Origin: Candidatus Sulfopaludibacter sp. SbA4
GTDB lineage: Bacteria > Acidobacteriota > Terriglobia > Bryobacterales > Bryobacteraceae
Length of the DNA: 37,591 nucleotides
Direction: 5' to 3'
Assembly (NCBI GenBank): GCA_900290305.1
Contig: OMOG01000479.1
Coordinates: forward strand, 1-37,591
Shown: in pieces, positions 16,616 through 23,636 of the stretch
How positions within the stretch are numbered: the first letter of the stretch is position 1
Layout: each line of letters begins with the position of its first letter
Translations under genes and position numbers: made by a program
The notes under the pieces: generated by a model
Told to the model about the DNA's origin: nothing
The model's input: only the letters and a program-made list of their open reading frames with translations
The model's database searches: none

Positions 16616-17062
16616 CTACGCCTCCTGGCAAACCAACAGCCGGTCGAGCTTGTCGAACGCCTCATCGGTCCCTTGCGAGACGAACTGGCACATGCTCTGG
16701 TCCGGGAATCCTTCCTGCGTCAGGATCAGCTTCGTGCGGCCGCCCTGCTCGATGAACTCCACGCTGACCCGCATGGTGGCCGCGCCGAATCCCCAATGGC
16801 AGGCGATCTTCTCCGGCTCGACGATTTCGTCGTACTGGCCGGTATACGAGAATTCGCCGGCGCCGGTGATGTTCATTTTGTAGCTGAGGGAACCGCCCAC
16901 GCGGAAATCCATCTCGCATTCCACCTTGGTGGTGTCCTTGCAGCCCCACCACTGCCGCAGCAGGACGGGGTCCTTCCAGGCGCCGAACACGAGATGGCGC
17001 GGAGCGTCAAAGACGCGGGTCACTTGCAGGCGATTGCCTTCGATCTTCACTTCCGATTTCAT
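16616..17062 (-). CDS. AHSA1/SRPBCC-domain protein
   Basis: A 148-residue SRPBCC (Bet v1-like) protein of the AHSA1 group: RVFDAPRHLVFGAWKDPVLL, RQWWGCKDTT, MDFRVGGSLSYKMN, YTGQYDEIVEPEKIACHWGF, then LILTQEGFPDQSMCQFVSQG. The (L)RQWWG and F--R-GG--- motifs define the family. It folds around a hydrophobic cavity; the ligand is unknown. The start overlaps the stop of the arsR-like gene by four bases. Pairing of an ArsR regulator with an AHSA1 protein is a common operon in soil bacteria. Confidence 0.93.
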   Translation of the reverse strand: MKSEVKIEGNRLQVTRVFDAPRHLVFGAWKDPVLLRQWWGCKDTTKVECEMDFRVGGSLSYKMNITGAGEFSYTGQYDEIVEPEKIACHWGFGAATMRVSVEFIEQGGRTKLILTQEGFPDQSMCQFVSQGTDEAFDKLDRLLVCQEA

Positions 17063-17406
17063 CGTCGCTTCTCCTTTCGCTGCTGGGTTTTGAGCAACTC
17101 GTCCAGGGCGTCAAAGTTGGAATCCCAGATGGCCGCGCACTGCGCCATCCATTTCTGCGCATCCTGAAGGCCGTCGCGGCGTGCGCGGATCCGATGGACC
17201 CGGCCATCGCGCTTGCGCTGGATGAGCCGGGCGCGCTCCAGCACCCGCAGGTGCCGGGAGATGGCCGGGAGCGAGACGTGAAACGGCTCGGCCAACGCAG
17301 TGACGGGAGTTTCCCCGTGCCTGGTAAGGCGCTCCACAATCCGCCGCCGGGTGGGATCGGCCAATGCCGCAAAAACCGCCGTCACCCTTTTCTGAGAGTT
17401 AACCAC
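17059..17406 (-). CDS. ArsR-family transcriptional repressor, probably leaderless mRNA
   Basis: A 115-residue winged-helix regulator: VFAALADPTRRRIVERLTRH, then the recognition helix VSLPAISRHLRVLERARLI and the wing QRKRDGRVHRI. It lacks the cysteine box of metal sensors (no ELCVCDL) and belongs to the SRPBCC-linked ArsR group. The GTG at 17406 lies only about nine bases downstream of a near-consensus -10 box, so the transcript probably starts at or within two bases of the start codon (leaderless). The start codon also lies inside an inverted-repeat operator, which fits autorepression. It heads the operon with the AHSA1 and membrane-protein genes. Confidence 0.93.
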   Translation of the reverse strand: MVNSQKRVTAVFAALADPTRRRIVERLTRHGETPVTALAEPFHVSLPAISRHLRVLERARLIQRKRDGRVHRIRARRDGLQDAQKWMAQCAAIWDSNFDALDELLKTQQRKEKRR

Positions 17407-17414
17407 TTCGTTAA
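17399..17414. promoter_or_regulatory. Operator O1 (TTAAC-N6-GTTAA)
   Basis: TTAAC at 17399-17403 and GTTAA at 17410-17414 form a perfect inverted repeat with a six-base spacer. It directly abuts the -10 box and covers the presumed transcription start and the start codon of the ArsR-type gene, so binding would block transcription. Confidence 0.75.
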
Positions 17415-17443
17415 ATAATATGCCGGGCTCTCGCGGGAATCAA
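17415..17443 (-). promoter_or_regulatory. Sigma70-type promoter of the ArsR operon
   Basis: On the minus strand: -35 TTGATT (17438-17443), a 17-base spacer and -10 TATTAT (17415-17420), one or two changes from consensus each. It is flanked on both sides by TTAAC-N6-GTTAA operators. Confidence 0.8.
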
Positions 17444-17452
17444 GGAAGAAAG

Positions 17453-17468
17453 TTAACCCAGGTGTTAA
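17453..17468. promoter_or_regulatory. Operator O2 (TTAAC-N6-GTTAA)
   Basis: TTAAC (17453-17457), six bases, GTTAA (17464-17468): the same arms and spacer as O1, 54 bp away. It lies just upstream of the ArsR -35 box and 48 bp before the start of the divergent GH18 gene, so the regulator may also control that gene. Confidence 0.75.
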
Positions 17469-17516
17469 ATGTTGCAGGCGGGCACGGCGAGGGGCGAATC
17501 GAGCTAGAATCCGGAT

Positions 17517-19670
17517 ATGCGAATCCTCGCCATCGGTCTGCTCTTCCTCGTCCCACCCGTACGCCTGGCGCACGCGCAAGGCACCGTGCCCACGTTCCAG
17601 CGAGCCCTCGGCCAGGGCTCCTACACTCTCGCCGGCCGCGATCCGGCGCAGGCCGGCACCACCACCATCCTCACGGTGCTGGTTCCGGTCACGCTGACTT
17701 TTGACTCGAACAAAACCGCAGGTGACTCGAAGAAGATCGCCGGCAAGCCCTTCCTCATGGACGCCGCCCCGGACGTGGCGCGCGTCCTCCGCTCACCGGT
17801 CTTCTCCAAATTCGCTTTCCCCACCGGCGGCACGACCCAGTATGCCGACGCCATGTTGCGCGCGACATTTCCCAAGTCGGAAGCGCACACGCTGCTGGGC
17901 AAGCCGGAAGTGAAGCCGGTAAAAATCGCCGTCCCCGCCGGCTTCGGGTATGTCCTCACCTCGAAGAAGACCGGCAGCTCTATGGCCGTGGTGGACATCG
18001 AGTTTCTGCAAATGGAGCTCTTCAAGCAGCTTCCCAAACAGGAAGGCAAGCTCGTCATGGCCATGACCCACAACACTACTTACTACGCCGAGGGCGACGC
18101 CACGATTTGCTGCTCCTGGGGAACGCATGGCGTCGACTCCGCCACGGGAAACTCCTTCGTGCTCGGATCGTTTCTCGATGCCGCACCCACGGTTGTCGAG
18201 GATGGCGACGTGCAGCCACTCACGCAGCAGCTCGCGGAGTTCATCAACGATCCGCTGCACGATCCCCTGCTGAGCGTTTCCCTGTCGAGGAGCCGTAACG
18301 TCAAAGCTCCGGGAAATACGTTTCCCGGCTGGATGCGTCCCGCCTCGATGCGTCCGGGGGACCAGGGCGGGTGCGGCGGCACGGGCGTCGCCTCCCAGTA
18401 TTTTCTTCTCGAGCCCACCAATACGAACCTCAAGAACAATTTCCCGGCATCGAAGGCCTTTGCCGCCGATCTGGGCGGAACTACCTGGCACCTGCAGAAC
18501 GTAGCCCTGCTGCCCTGGTATACCGGGGCTTCGGAAGGTCTGGGCAGTACTTACAGTTTCCCGGACGCGCGGGCGCTCCCCGAGCCTGCCAGGCCGTGCC
18601 CGGCGCGCGGAGGACGTTCCGGCGGCGGCCGCGGCGCCTCCGGGCCTCCCACACCCACGGCGGCGGCGGTTCCGGTGAGCGGGCCGCCCAACGGCCATCA
18701 GCTTATCGGCTACTGGGCCGGCTACGGCGGCCCGGGCTCCACCATCCCGCTGCGCGAGGTCTCGCCGCAGTGGGACGTCATCCTCGTCGCCTTCTCCACA
18801 CCGGACCGGAATGCGCCCGAAGGGACCATGCAGTTCCACACGCCCGCGGGCCTGGATACCGAACAGTTCAAGGGGGACATTGCCTGGTTGAAAAGCCAAG
18901 GGAAGAAGGTCATGATTTCGCTCGGCGGCGGCGGACAGCACTTCACGTTGGCCGATCCGAAGCGCGTGCCGAGCTTCGTCTCCTCGGTCACCGCCATCGT
19001 CAGCGAGTACGGCTTCGACGGCATCGACATCGACTTCGAAAGCCCGTCACTCTCGATCGAGCCGGGAGACAAGGACTACAAGCATCCCACCACGCCATCC
19101 ATCGTGAACCTCATTTCGGCCCTGCGCCAGTTGCACGATCATTTCGGACCGCGCTTCATGATCAGCCTGGTGCCCGAGGGCACACAGATTCCCTCCGGCT
19201 ACCCCAGCTATGGCGGCCAGTTCGGCTCTTACCTGCCCATCGCGTACGCGCTTCGCGACATGCTTTCCTTTATGGATGTGCAGAGCTATAACACGCCGCC
19301 GCTCGAAGGTCTGGATGGCGAGATCTACCAGCCCGGCTCCGTGGACTATCACGTGGCCATGACCGAGCTGCTGCTCGACGGCTTCAACGTGGGAGGCGAT
19401 CCCCGGCACTTCTTCGCGCCGATGCCGGCCGATAAGATCGCCGTGGGCTTCCTGACGGGAGACGCGACGCCCGCGATCGTCGGCCAGGCAATGGACTATA
19501 TCATAACGGGCAAGGCTCCCGCCGGGACGACGTACAAGCTGCGGCAGCCCGCCGGTTACCACGGCATGATCGGCGCGATGTTTTGGACTATCGACGCCGA
19601 CCGGCGGGGGAATTACAATTTCTCGAATGTGGTCGGCCCGCAGCTCCACGGTTATCCGGCCGCGAAGTAG
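17517..19670 (+). CDS. Secreted GH18 (chitinase-like) glycosidase with unknown N-terminal domain
   Basis: 717 residues. Signal peptide about 1-20 (LLFLVPPVRLAHA-QG). Residues ~21-360 form a domain I do not recognise (VMAMTHNTTYYAEGDATICC, then ALLPWYTGASEGLGSTYSFP). A Gly/Pro/Ala-rich linker (~365-395) leads to a GH18 barrel (~398-717). The GH18 signature is complete: Asp501-Gly-Ile-Asp504-Ile-Asp506-Phe-Glu508, with Glu508 as acid/base; GYWAGYGGPGS, KVMISLGGGGQ, FMDVQSYN and GAMFWTIDAD are the other barrel-strand motifs. Predicted to hydrolyse beta-1,4-GlcNAc polymers outside the cytoplasm by substrate-assisted catalysis. Divergent from the ArsR-type operon and next to operator O2. Pieces of its 3' end are repeated at 20119 and 20899. 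Confidence 0.92.
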   Translation: MRILAIGLLFLVPPVRLAHAQGTVPTFQRALGQGSYTLAGRDPAQAGTTTILTVLVPVTLTFDSNKTAGDSKKIAGKPFLMDAAPDVARVLRSPVFSKFAFPTGGTTQYADAMLRATFPKSEAHTLLGKPEVKPVKIAVPAGFGYVLTSKKTGSSMAVVDIEFLQMELFKQLPKQEGKLVMAMTHNTTYYAEGDATICCSWGTHGVDSATGNSFVLGSFLDAAPTVVEDGDVQPLTQQLAEFINDPLHDPLLSVSLSRSRNVKAPGNTFPGWMRPASMRPGDQGGCGGTGVASQYFLLEPTNTNLKNNFPASKAFAADLGGTTWHLQNVALLPWYTGASEGLGSTYSFPDARALPEPARPCPARGGRSGGGRGASGPPTPTAAAVPVSGPPNGHQLIGYWAGYGGPGSTIPLREVSPQWDVILVAFSTPDRNAPEGTMQFHTPAGLDTEQFKGDIAWLKSQGKKVMISLGGGGQHFTLADPKRVPSFVSSVTAIVSEYGFDGIDIDFESPSLSIEPGDKDYKHPTTPSIVNLISALRQLHDHFGPRFMISLVPEGTQIPSGYPSYGGQFGSYLPIAYALRDMLSFMDVQSYNTPPLEGLDGEIYQPGSVDYHVAMTELLLDGFNVGGDPRHFFAPMPADKIAVGFLTGDATPAIVGQAMDYIITGKAPAGTTYKLRQPAGYHGMIGAMFWTIDADRRGNYNFSNVVGPQLHGYPAAK

Positions 19671-19717
19671 GTTTTGCAGCGCTCACGGGACCGCGCGGCC
19701 CACAGGCTGGCCCAGGC

Positions 19718-20059
19718 TCAATTAACCGGAGGTGGATTGTTCTGCTGCAGCAGGCGCCAGGACGTGAGCGGGCACTCGGAGGCGATCCAAGAAACTCCAT
19801 TGTTCCGTTGCTTGACGTGCCAGAGGTAGACGCCCCACGTGTCTTCCACGCCAACGTCAACGAAAGGGGGCAGCCAAATCAATCCAAGGCCGCCGTCACC
19901 CTCCCACCCCGCAGACACAAGGGCGGCTCGCACGGTCGCGCTGCGTTGCTCAAGCTCATCTGGGTTATAGACATCTTCCGGTCGCTTTACAAAATCGAGA
20001 TTATCCAGATGTTCGTAGTGGTATACAAATAGTCTCGGAGTGTTTTCAGGGCTCGACAT
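19718..20059 (-). CDS. Small hypothetical protein, inserted cassette gene
   Basis: About 113 residues: MSSPENTPRLFVYHYEHLDN, then RPEDVYNPDELEQRSATVRA, GLGLIWLPPFVDVGVEDTWG and VYLWHVKQRNNGVSWIASEC. Acidic and aromatic, with no signal peptide or membrane helix. I do not recognise the family; small acidic proteins of this kind include immunity proteins, but there is no direct evidence. ATG 20059 has a GGAGG-like site 13 bases upstream, which is rather far. It lies between the GH18 stop and the first repeated fragment of the GH18 3' end, on the opposite strand. Confidence 0.55.
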   Translation of the reverse strand: MSSPENTPRLFVYHYEHLDNLDFVKRPEDVYNPDELEQRSATVRAALVSAGWEGDGGLGLIWLPPFVDVGVEDTWGVYLWHVKQRNNGVSWIASECPLTSWRLLQQNNPPPVN

Positions 20060-20118
20060 GGTAGATAGATTGTCCTCCCGCCATTCTCTCACTCCCCGAC
20101 CAGAGAGCGACAGCTAAG

Positions 20119-20167
20119 TTCTCCAATGTGGTCGGCCGCAGCTCCACGGGTATCCGACAGGGAAACG
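20119..20167 (+). repeat. Short copy (R1) of the GH18 3' end
   Basis: About 49 bp matching 19620-19670 (AATGTGGTCGGCC, GCAGCTCCACGG, then TATCC). It has lost one C in the CGGCCCGC run and its stop codon. It separates two cassettes downstream of the GH18 gene. Confidence 0.8.
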
Positions 20168-20321
20168 GTTCTGAGGAATTGTCGGCCATCGGGATCTCCT
20201 TGGGAGCGTCCGAATATCCGGCCGGGGACATGATTTCACAGGACGAATCGGTGTTCAAAATCTCTACGAGAGGATCTTCTGTTGCGATACGATGAAGCGT
20301 ATGCGGCTATGAGGGCGCGGA

Positions 20322-20557
20322 ATGCCGACAGTTAGAACATTCCCGGACCGTACCGCTTTTTCTTTTACAGCTTCGACTGCAACGAACCCGAGCACGTACA
20401 CGTTCAACGCGAGAACAAGCTCTGCAAATACTGGCTCACGCCCCTGGCGCTGGCCCGCAACGATGGTTTTTCGGCGCGAGAATTGAATCAGATCCGCGTC
20501 CAGATAGAACTTAACGTGGAGACGATTTTGGAGGCTTGGCATGAGCATTGCGACTAG
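20322..20557 (+). pseudogene. DUF4160 gene with a one-base frameshift near its start
   Basis: From 20351 one frame reads YRFFFYSFDCNEPEHVHVQR, ENKLCKYWLTPLALARNDGF and SARELNQIRVQIELNVETIL before ending EAWHEHCD-stop, a clear DUF4160 protein with its NEP-HVHV motif. The family start MPTV lies at ATG 20322, 29 bases before TAC of YRFFFY instead of a multiple of three, and the downstream frame meets a stop at 20333-20335. One base is therefore missing, unless a rare ATT start (20339) is used. DUF4160 and DUF2442 pairs behave like toxin-antitoxin modules in gene layout. Confidence 0.8.
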
Positions 20558-20810
20558 GGTCGACGCGCGTATTCAAAATGTTTCGGTCACTGAGGACTCG
20601 ATTACCGCCCAGTTGGTGGACGGCCGGACGATTAGTGTTCCGTTGGTGTGGTCATGGCGGCTCTCGGAGGCTACTCCCGAACAGCGTGCAAGGTTCGAGA
20701 TCATCGGCAACGGTTCTGGAATCCGATGGCCTGAGATTGACGAAGACATAAGCGCCGAAGGCATGCTTCAAGGGGTCCCGGCAAGAAGGACTGCCAAAAG
20801 TACTCGATGA
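20541..20810 (+). CDS. DUF2442 protein, partner of DUF4160
   Basis: 89 residues: MSIATRVDARIQNVSVTEDS, ITAQLVDGRTISVPLVWSWR, then LSEATPEQRARFEIIGNGSG and IRWPEIDEDISAEGMLQG. The DGR-ISVPL-W-P-L---TPEQR and I-WP-IDEDIS pattern is diagnostic for DUF2442. It overlaps the DUF4160 reading frame by 17 bases. Such proteins are probable antitoxins or DNA-binding partners; if the DUF4160 gene is dead this one may be a leftover. Located between the two repeated pieces of the GH18 3' end. Confidence 0.88.
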   Translation: MSIATRVDARIQNVSVTEDSITAQLVDGRTISVPLVWSWRLSEATPEQRARFEIIGNGSGIRWPEIDEDISAEGMLQGVPARRTAKSTR

Positions 20811-20898
20811 ATTCAGCGAGAACGCGAGGCGAATCCGCGCGGGCGGCATTATCGCCGAGACGAAAGCGGACGCTTCCCTCGTCACTATCGCCGACATA

Positions 20899-21085
20899 AC
20901 CGAACTGCTGCTGCACGGCTTCAACGTGGGAGGCGATCCCCAGCAGTTCTTCGCACCGATGCCGGCCGGCAAGATCGCCGTCGGCTTCCTGACGGGAGAC
21001 ACGACGGCCGCGATCGTCGGCACTATTCCAATGTGGTCGGCCCGCAGCTCCACGGCTACCCGGCGGGGAAGTAGGGTTTGCAGCC
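20899..21085 (+). pseudogene. Copy (R2) of the GH18 3' end with internal deletion
   Basis: Encodes ITELLLHGFNVGGDPQQFFA, then PMPAGKIAVGFLTGDTTAAI, matching GH18 residues near 612-656. It jumps, after a ~130-bp deletion, to NVVGPQLHGYPAGK-like sequence in a shifted frame and the stop, and continues some 15 bp past it (TAGGGTTTGCAGC against TAGGTTTTGCAGC). The fragment has no start and cannot make enzyme. It marks the far edge of the cassette cluster, just before the RelA/SpoT-STAND operon. Confidence 0.88.
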
Positions 21086-21213
21086 GTAGCGAGGTTGAGC
21101 CACAGGTCGGGGAGCCGACGCTCAGGAGATTGGCAAATAGCCCGTAAAGTATTGTGGGGTTTTGAGTTATCGCCGTAAGGAGTTGGCCGTGGCACCCTAG
21201 TTCCGGCGTATTG

Positions 21214-21242
21214 TTGACAAGGCGCAAATTGCACAACATAAT
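21214..21242 (+). promoter_or_regulatory. Near-consensus sigma70 promoter of the three-gene operon
   Basis: TTGACA (21214-21219), a 17-base spacer and CATAAT (21237-21242). It lies in an AT-rich patch that contrasts with the GC-rich surroundings. Predicted start near 21249. Confidence 0.82.
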
Positions 21243-21279
21243 AGTTGCATGACAAAATAGTTGGACAACAATGTAGTTG
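21242..21279 (+). promoter_or_regulatory. Three TAGTTG repeats at exact 16-bp spacing
   Basis: TAGTTG occurs at 21242, 21258 and 21274, starting in the -10 box and running through the presumed transcript start. The interval contains related ACAA words (GACAAAA, GACAACA). The regular phase suggests a multimeric operator. No regulator gene is adjacent. Confidence 0.6.
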
Positions 21280-21305
21280 GTAAACCTGGAATCGAGGTGC
21301 TCCCC

Positions 21306-22142
21306 GTGGATTCTGAATCCAAGATAGATCGGTTCATTCGAGATCACTTCCCATGGGGGCATCCGGGGTACCCGGCCTCACCGGCGGATCCCTCGCCGAG
21401 CGCAGACCAAGGCAGCGTGGCGAATTGGATCCGCGGGCAATTGGCCACCGTTGGTTTCGAGAACACAGCCCTCGCGCTCCATGCCAGGATTCAGGGCGTT
21501 ATCGAGGAGGTTGAAGGGTCGCTGCATTCGTCCGAGAGGCACCGCCTCTTCTACCGGTCGGACTTGGGACATTTGGTCAAATCGCCGGAAAGCATCCTCG
21601 ACAAGATGGTGCGCGATTGGGATCCAGCGGGCGTAAGGCCTCCGCTGGCTTTCGACAATTTCCTGGAGGAGATGGAGGATCTGGCGCGATTTCGAATCGT
21701 CCTGAACTTCCTCTCGGATGTAAAGGCTGTTTGCTCGAAGCTCCAAGAGCCCTACACATGCAAGCCGGAGGACCTTGGCCGCCTTTCCGCGGCGCAGCGC
21801 TCCCTCTCCGAGGACTTCGCACTTCAAAGTCACGGTTTGAGAAACCTGGTCGATCTTGGTCCCGAGAAGCGGAAGAGTGGAGAGAAGTGCTTCAAAGGAA
21901 TCTTCTACAGAAAGACCAATCTACGGATCAAAGTCGAAGTTCAAGTCCAGACGATGTTCCAGGAGGCGTGGGACAAGAAGGACCATTTTCTGATGTATGA
22001 GCCCAAACGCCGCGGCGAAGCTGTGGACGAAAGTCACAGAATTGAGGCTTACGCGATCAGCGAACTGCTCTACGTTGCCGACCTCACTTTCGACCGTCTG
22101 CTGGGGGCCCTCCGCGCACGCCGCACCGCGGGTGCGGAGTAG
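21306..22142 (+). CDS. RelA/SpoT-like nucleotidyltransferase (small alarmone synthetase-like)
   Basis: About 278 residues (293 if the TTG at 21261 is used). GTG 21306 is preferred because GAGG lies eight bases upstream; TTG 21261 has no ribosome site. Residues below count from TTG 21261. The RelA/SpoT synthetase pattern is visible: a basic loop HLVKSPESILDKM (Lys107, Ser111), the metal-binding Asp140 in MEDLARFRIVLNFLSDVKAV and the catalytic-strand motif VEVQVQTMFQEAWDKKDHFL with Glu226, Gln228 and His242. The usual Gly-Tyr-x-(S/A)-x-H loop is replaced by CFKGIFYRK (210-218), so the guanine-stacking Tyr is Phe and the His is lost; the usual Arg of (E)xQIRT is Gln. It has no hydrolase (HD), TGS or ACT domain. 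Probably a transferase moving pyrophosphate onto a nucleotide or tRNA, with altered specificity. Ten bases before the next gene; first gene of the operon. Confidence 0.85.
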   Translation: MDSESKIDRFIRDHFPWGHPGYPASPADPSPSADQGSVANWIRGQLATVGFENTALALHARIQGVIEEVEGSLHSSERHRLFYRSDLGHLVKSPESILDKMVRDWDPAGVRPPLAFDNFLEEMEDLARFRIVLNFLSDVKAVCSKLQEPYTCKPEDLGRLSAAQRSLSEDFALQSHGLRNLVDLGPEKRKSGEKCFKGIFYRKTNLRIKVEVQVQTMFQEAWDKKDHFLMYEPKRRGEAVDESHRIEAYAISELLYVADLTFDRLLGALRARRTAGAE

Positions 22143-22151
22143 AAGGACAAC

Positions 22152-23636
22152 ATGCGGTTGCGAAACGAGAGCTTAAAGACGGGCAAGGCCTTGGCATGGA
22201 TCGACCCACAGGGCCGGTGGAGGTCGCGGATTCTGCTCTTCCTGGTGGAGGGCGCCGCCGATATCGATGTGCTCAGCGACATTCAGTCGGTTTGCGACCA
22301 TCGCGTTGAGGAGCGTGGGCACCACGGGTTTGCGTGGCATGCCGTCGCGGATCCCGGCCAGATCTCCCTAGTCGATAGTCGGCTGTTCAGCGCCGACCTG
22401 GTTCGATTCGAAACACTCGAATTCGCCGGACTAAACCGGGATCAACTAGCGGCGTTGCTGGAGCCCGTGATCGACCACATAGCAGCCGGGGACTCGGAGT
22501 TGCTCCCGCGGGCCGGTGGGGCGGTGGGCAGCCCTGCGGAGGGAATTCAATTCCTGAACCGGTTGGCGGAGATAGAAGATCTCGGAGCGCGGATCCGGGC
22601 CGGCGAGAGCCTGTTTCTTCACGCTCCCCGCCGCATGGGCAAGACCTCGGCGATGCGACAATTGCAGGCGAGGCTGGATGGAGAATTCAAAACCATCCCG
22701 CTCAATCTCGAGCGGGATACTACTCCAGCCGACGTTGCCGCGCGCTTCCGATCGCTGGCAACGGGTGAAGGCTATCGAACGGCCTGTAGAGTTGCGCAAA
22801 TTGACCCGGCGGGCACTCTTCGGGAGTCCATCGGCGCGGTATGCCGCAACAGCGGCAAACCGCTCGTGCTCTTTGTGGATGAGCTGGTTGCGCTATTTGG
22901 AGCTGTCAAGCAGAAGGAAGCCGGCGAAGAATCACGGCGCCGGGAAATCTTGTCATTCCTGGCCGCACTGGCCGAGCCACTGGGCGAACATGGAGGCATG
23001 CTTGTGGTTGCCGGTTCTGTGGATTGGCTGGACTATCTGCGTTCCGAGCTAAGCCTGGCGCAGGATCAACTCCCCAATCTGTTCTCCCGGCTGCATAGGG
23101 TGTCGCTTAGACCACTGGACTTCCGGCATCCGGAATGTGAACTACGGCGGGTCTTGCTGGGTTCCGGAATTGTGGCCGAGTCCGCAGATATCGCCTGGCT
23201 GCAGAGCCACGTGGATCTCACGGTTCCTTTTCCTGCGTTGCGGTTCCTCGACGCTCTGATGAGCGAGGTCAAGCGCGGTGGCGTGACGAGCATCGCACAA
23301 TGCGAAGACCTTTTTCGAGGTTTCATTGGTACCACCGAATCGTTCGACGACTTCGACGTGCACATACGCCGAAAGGCGCAGGAGATCAACCAGGGGGCCG
23401 AGGCCATATCCGAGGCGTTGAACGTTATTGCACGGGAGCCTTTCGAAACCGGAGTGAGTGAGGAGCAGGTACGGGCAGTTTTGAGCAGCTTCGGGCCGGC
23501 GGAGGGCGAGAGACTTCGATCCTGGCTGAACGAGACTTTCCCGGTGCGGACTGAGGCTGGCCGCGTCAGCTTTGTATCGCGGCTGTTCCGGCACTGGTGG
23601 CGAGCCCAGATGGGAGTTTACGAAGAAGATGAGTAA
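22152..23636 (+). CDS. STAND-like P-loop ATPase with unknown N-terminal domain
   Basis: 494 residues. ATG 22152 follows AAGGA at good distance and lies 10 bases after the previous stop. Residues 1-125 are a region I do not recognise (WRSRILLFLVEGAADIDVLS). The ATPase core follows: Walker A HAPRRMGKTS (157-166) and Walker B PLVLFVDEL with Asp243-Glu244. A sensor-like LVVAGSVDWLDYL lies near 285-297 and an AAA lid region at ~300-390. The C-terminus (~395-494) is helical. The APRRMGKT P-loop places it among STAND/archaeal-type AAA ATPases. The ATPase sits between the nucleotidyltransferase and a large TPR ATPase, and its stop overlaps the next start by eight bases, so it is likely a subunit made in fixed proportion to its neighbour. 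Predicted role: nucleotide-dependent switch; inferred, not shown. Confidence 0.85.
   Translation: MRLRNESLKTGKALAWIDPQGRWRSRILLFLVEGAADIDVLSDIQSVCDHRVEERGHHGFAWHAVADPGQISLVDSRLFSADLVRFETLEFAGLNRDQLAALLEPVIDHIAAGDSELLPRAGGAVGSPAEGIQFLNRLAEIEDLGARIRAGESLFLHAPRRMGKTSAMRQLQARLDGEFKTIPLNLERDTTPADVAARFRSLATGEGYRTACRVAQIDPAGTLRESIGAVCRNSGKPLVLFVDELVALFGAVKQKEAGEESRRREILSFLAALAEPLGEHGGMLVVAGSVDWLDYLRSELSLAQDQLPNLFSRLHRVSLRPLDFRHPECELRRVLLGSGIVAESADIAWLQSHVDLTVPFPALRFLDALMSEVKRGGVTSIAQCEDLFRGFIGTTESFDDFDVHIRRKAQEINQGAEAISEALNVIAREPFETGVSEEQVRAVLSSFGPAEGERLRSWLNETFPVRTEAGRVSFVSRLFRHWWRAQMGVYEEDE

Noticed and set aside
21261-22142. TTG 21261 as the start of the RelA/SpoT-like gene
   Set aside because: No ribosome site precedes it and it lies within the phased TAGTTG repeats. 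GTG 21306 has GAGG at eight bases. The longer form is not excluded.
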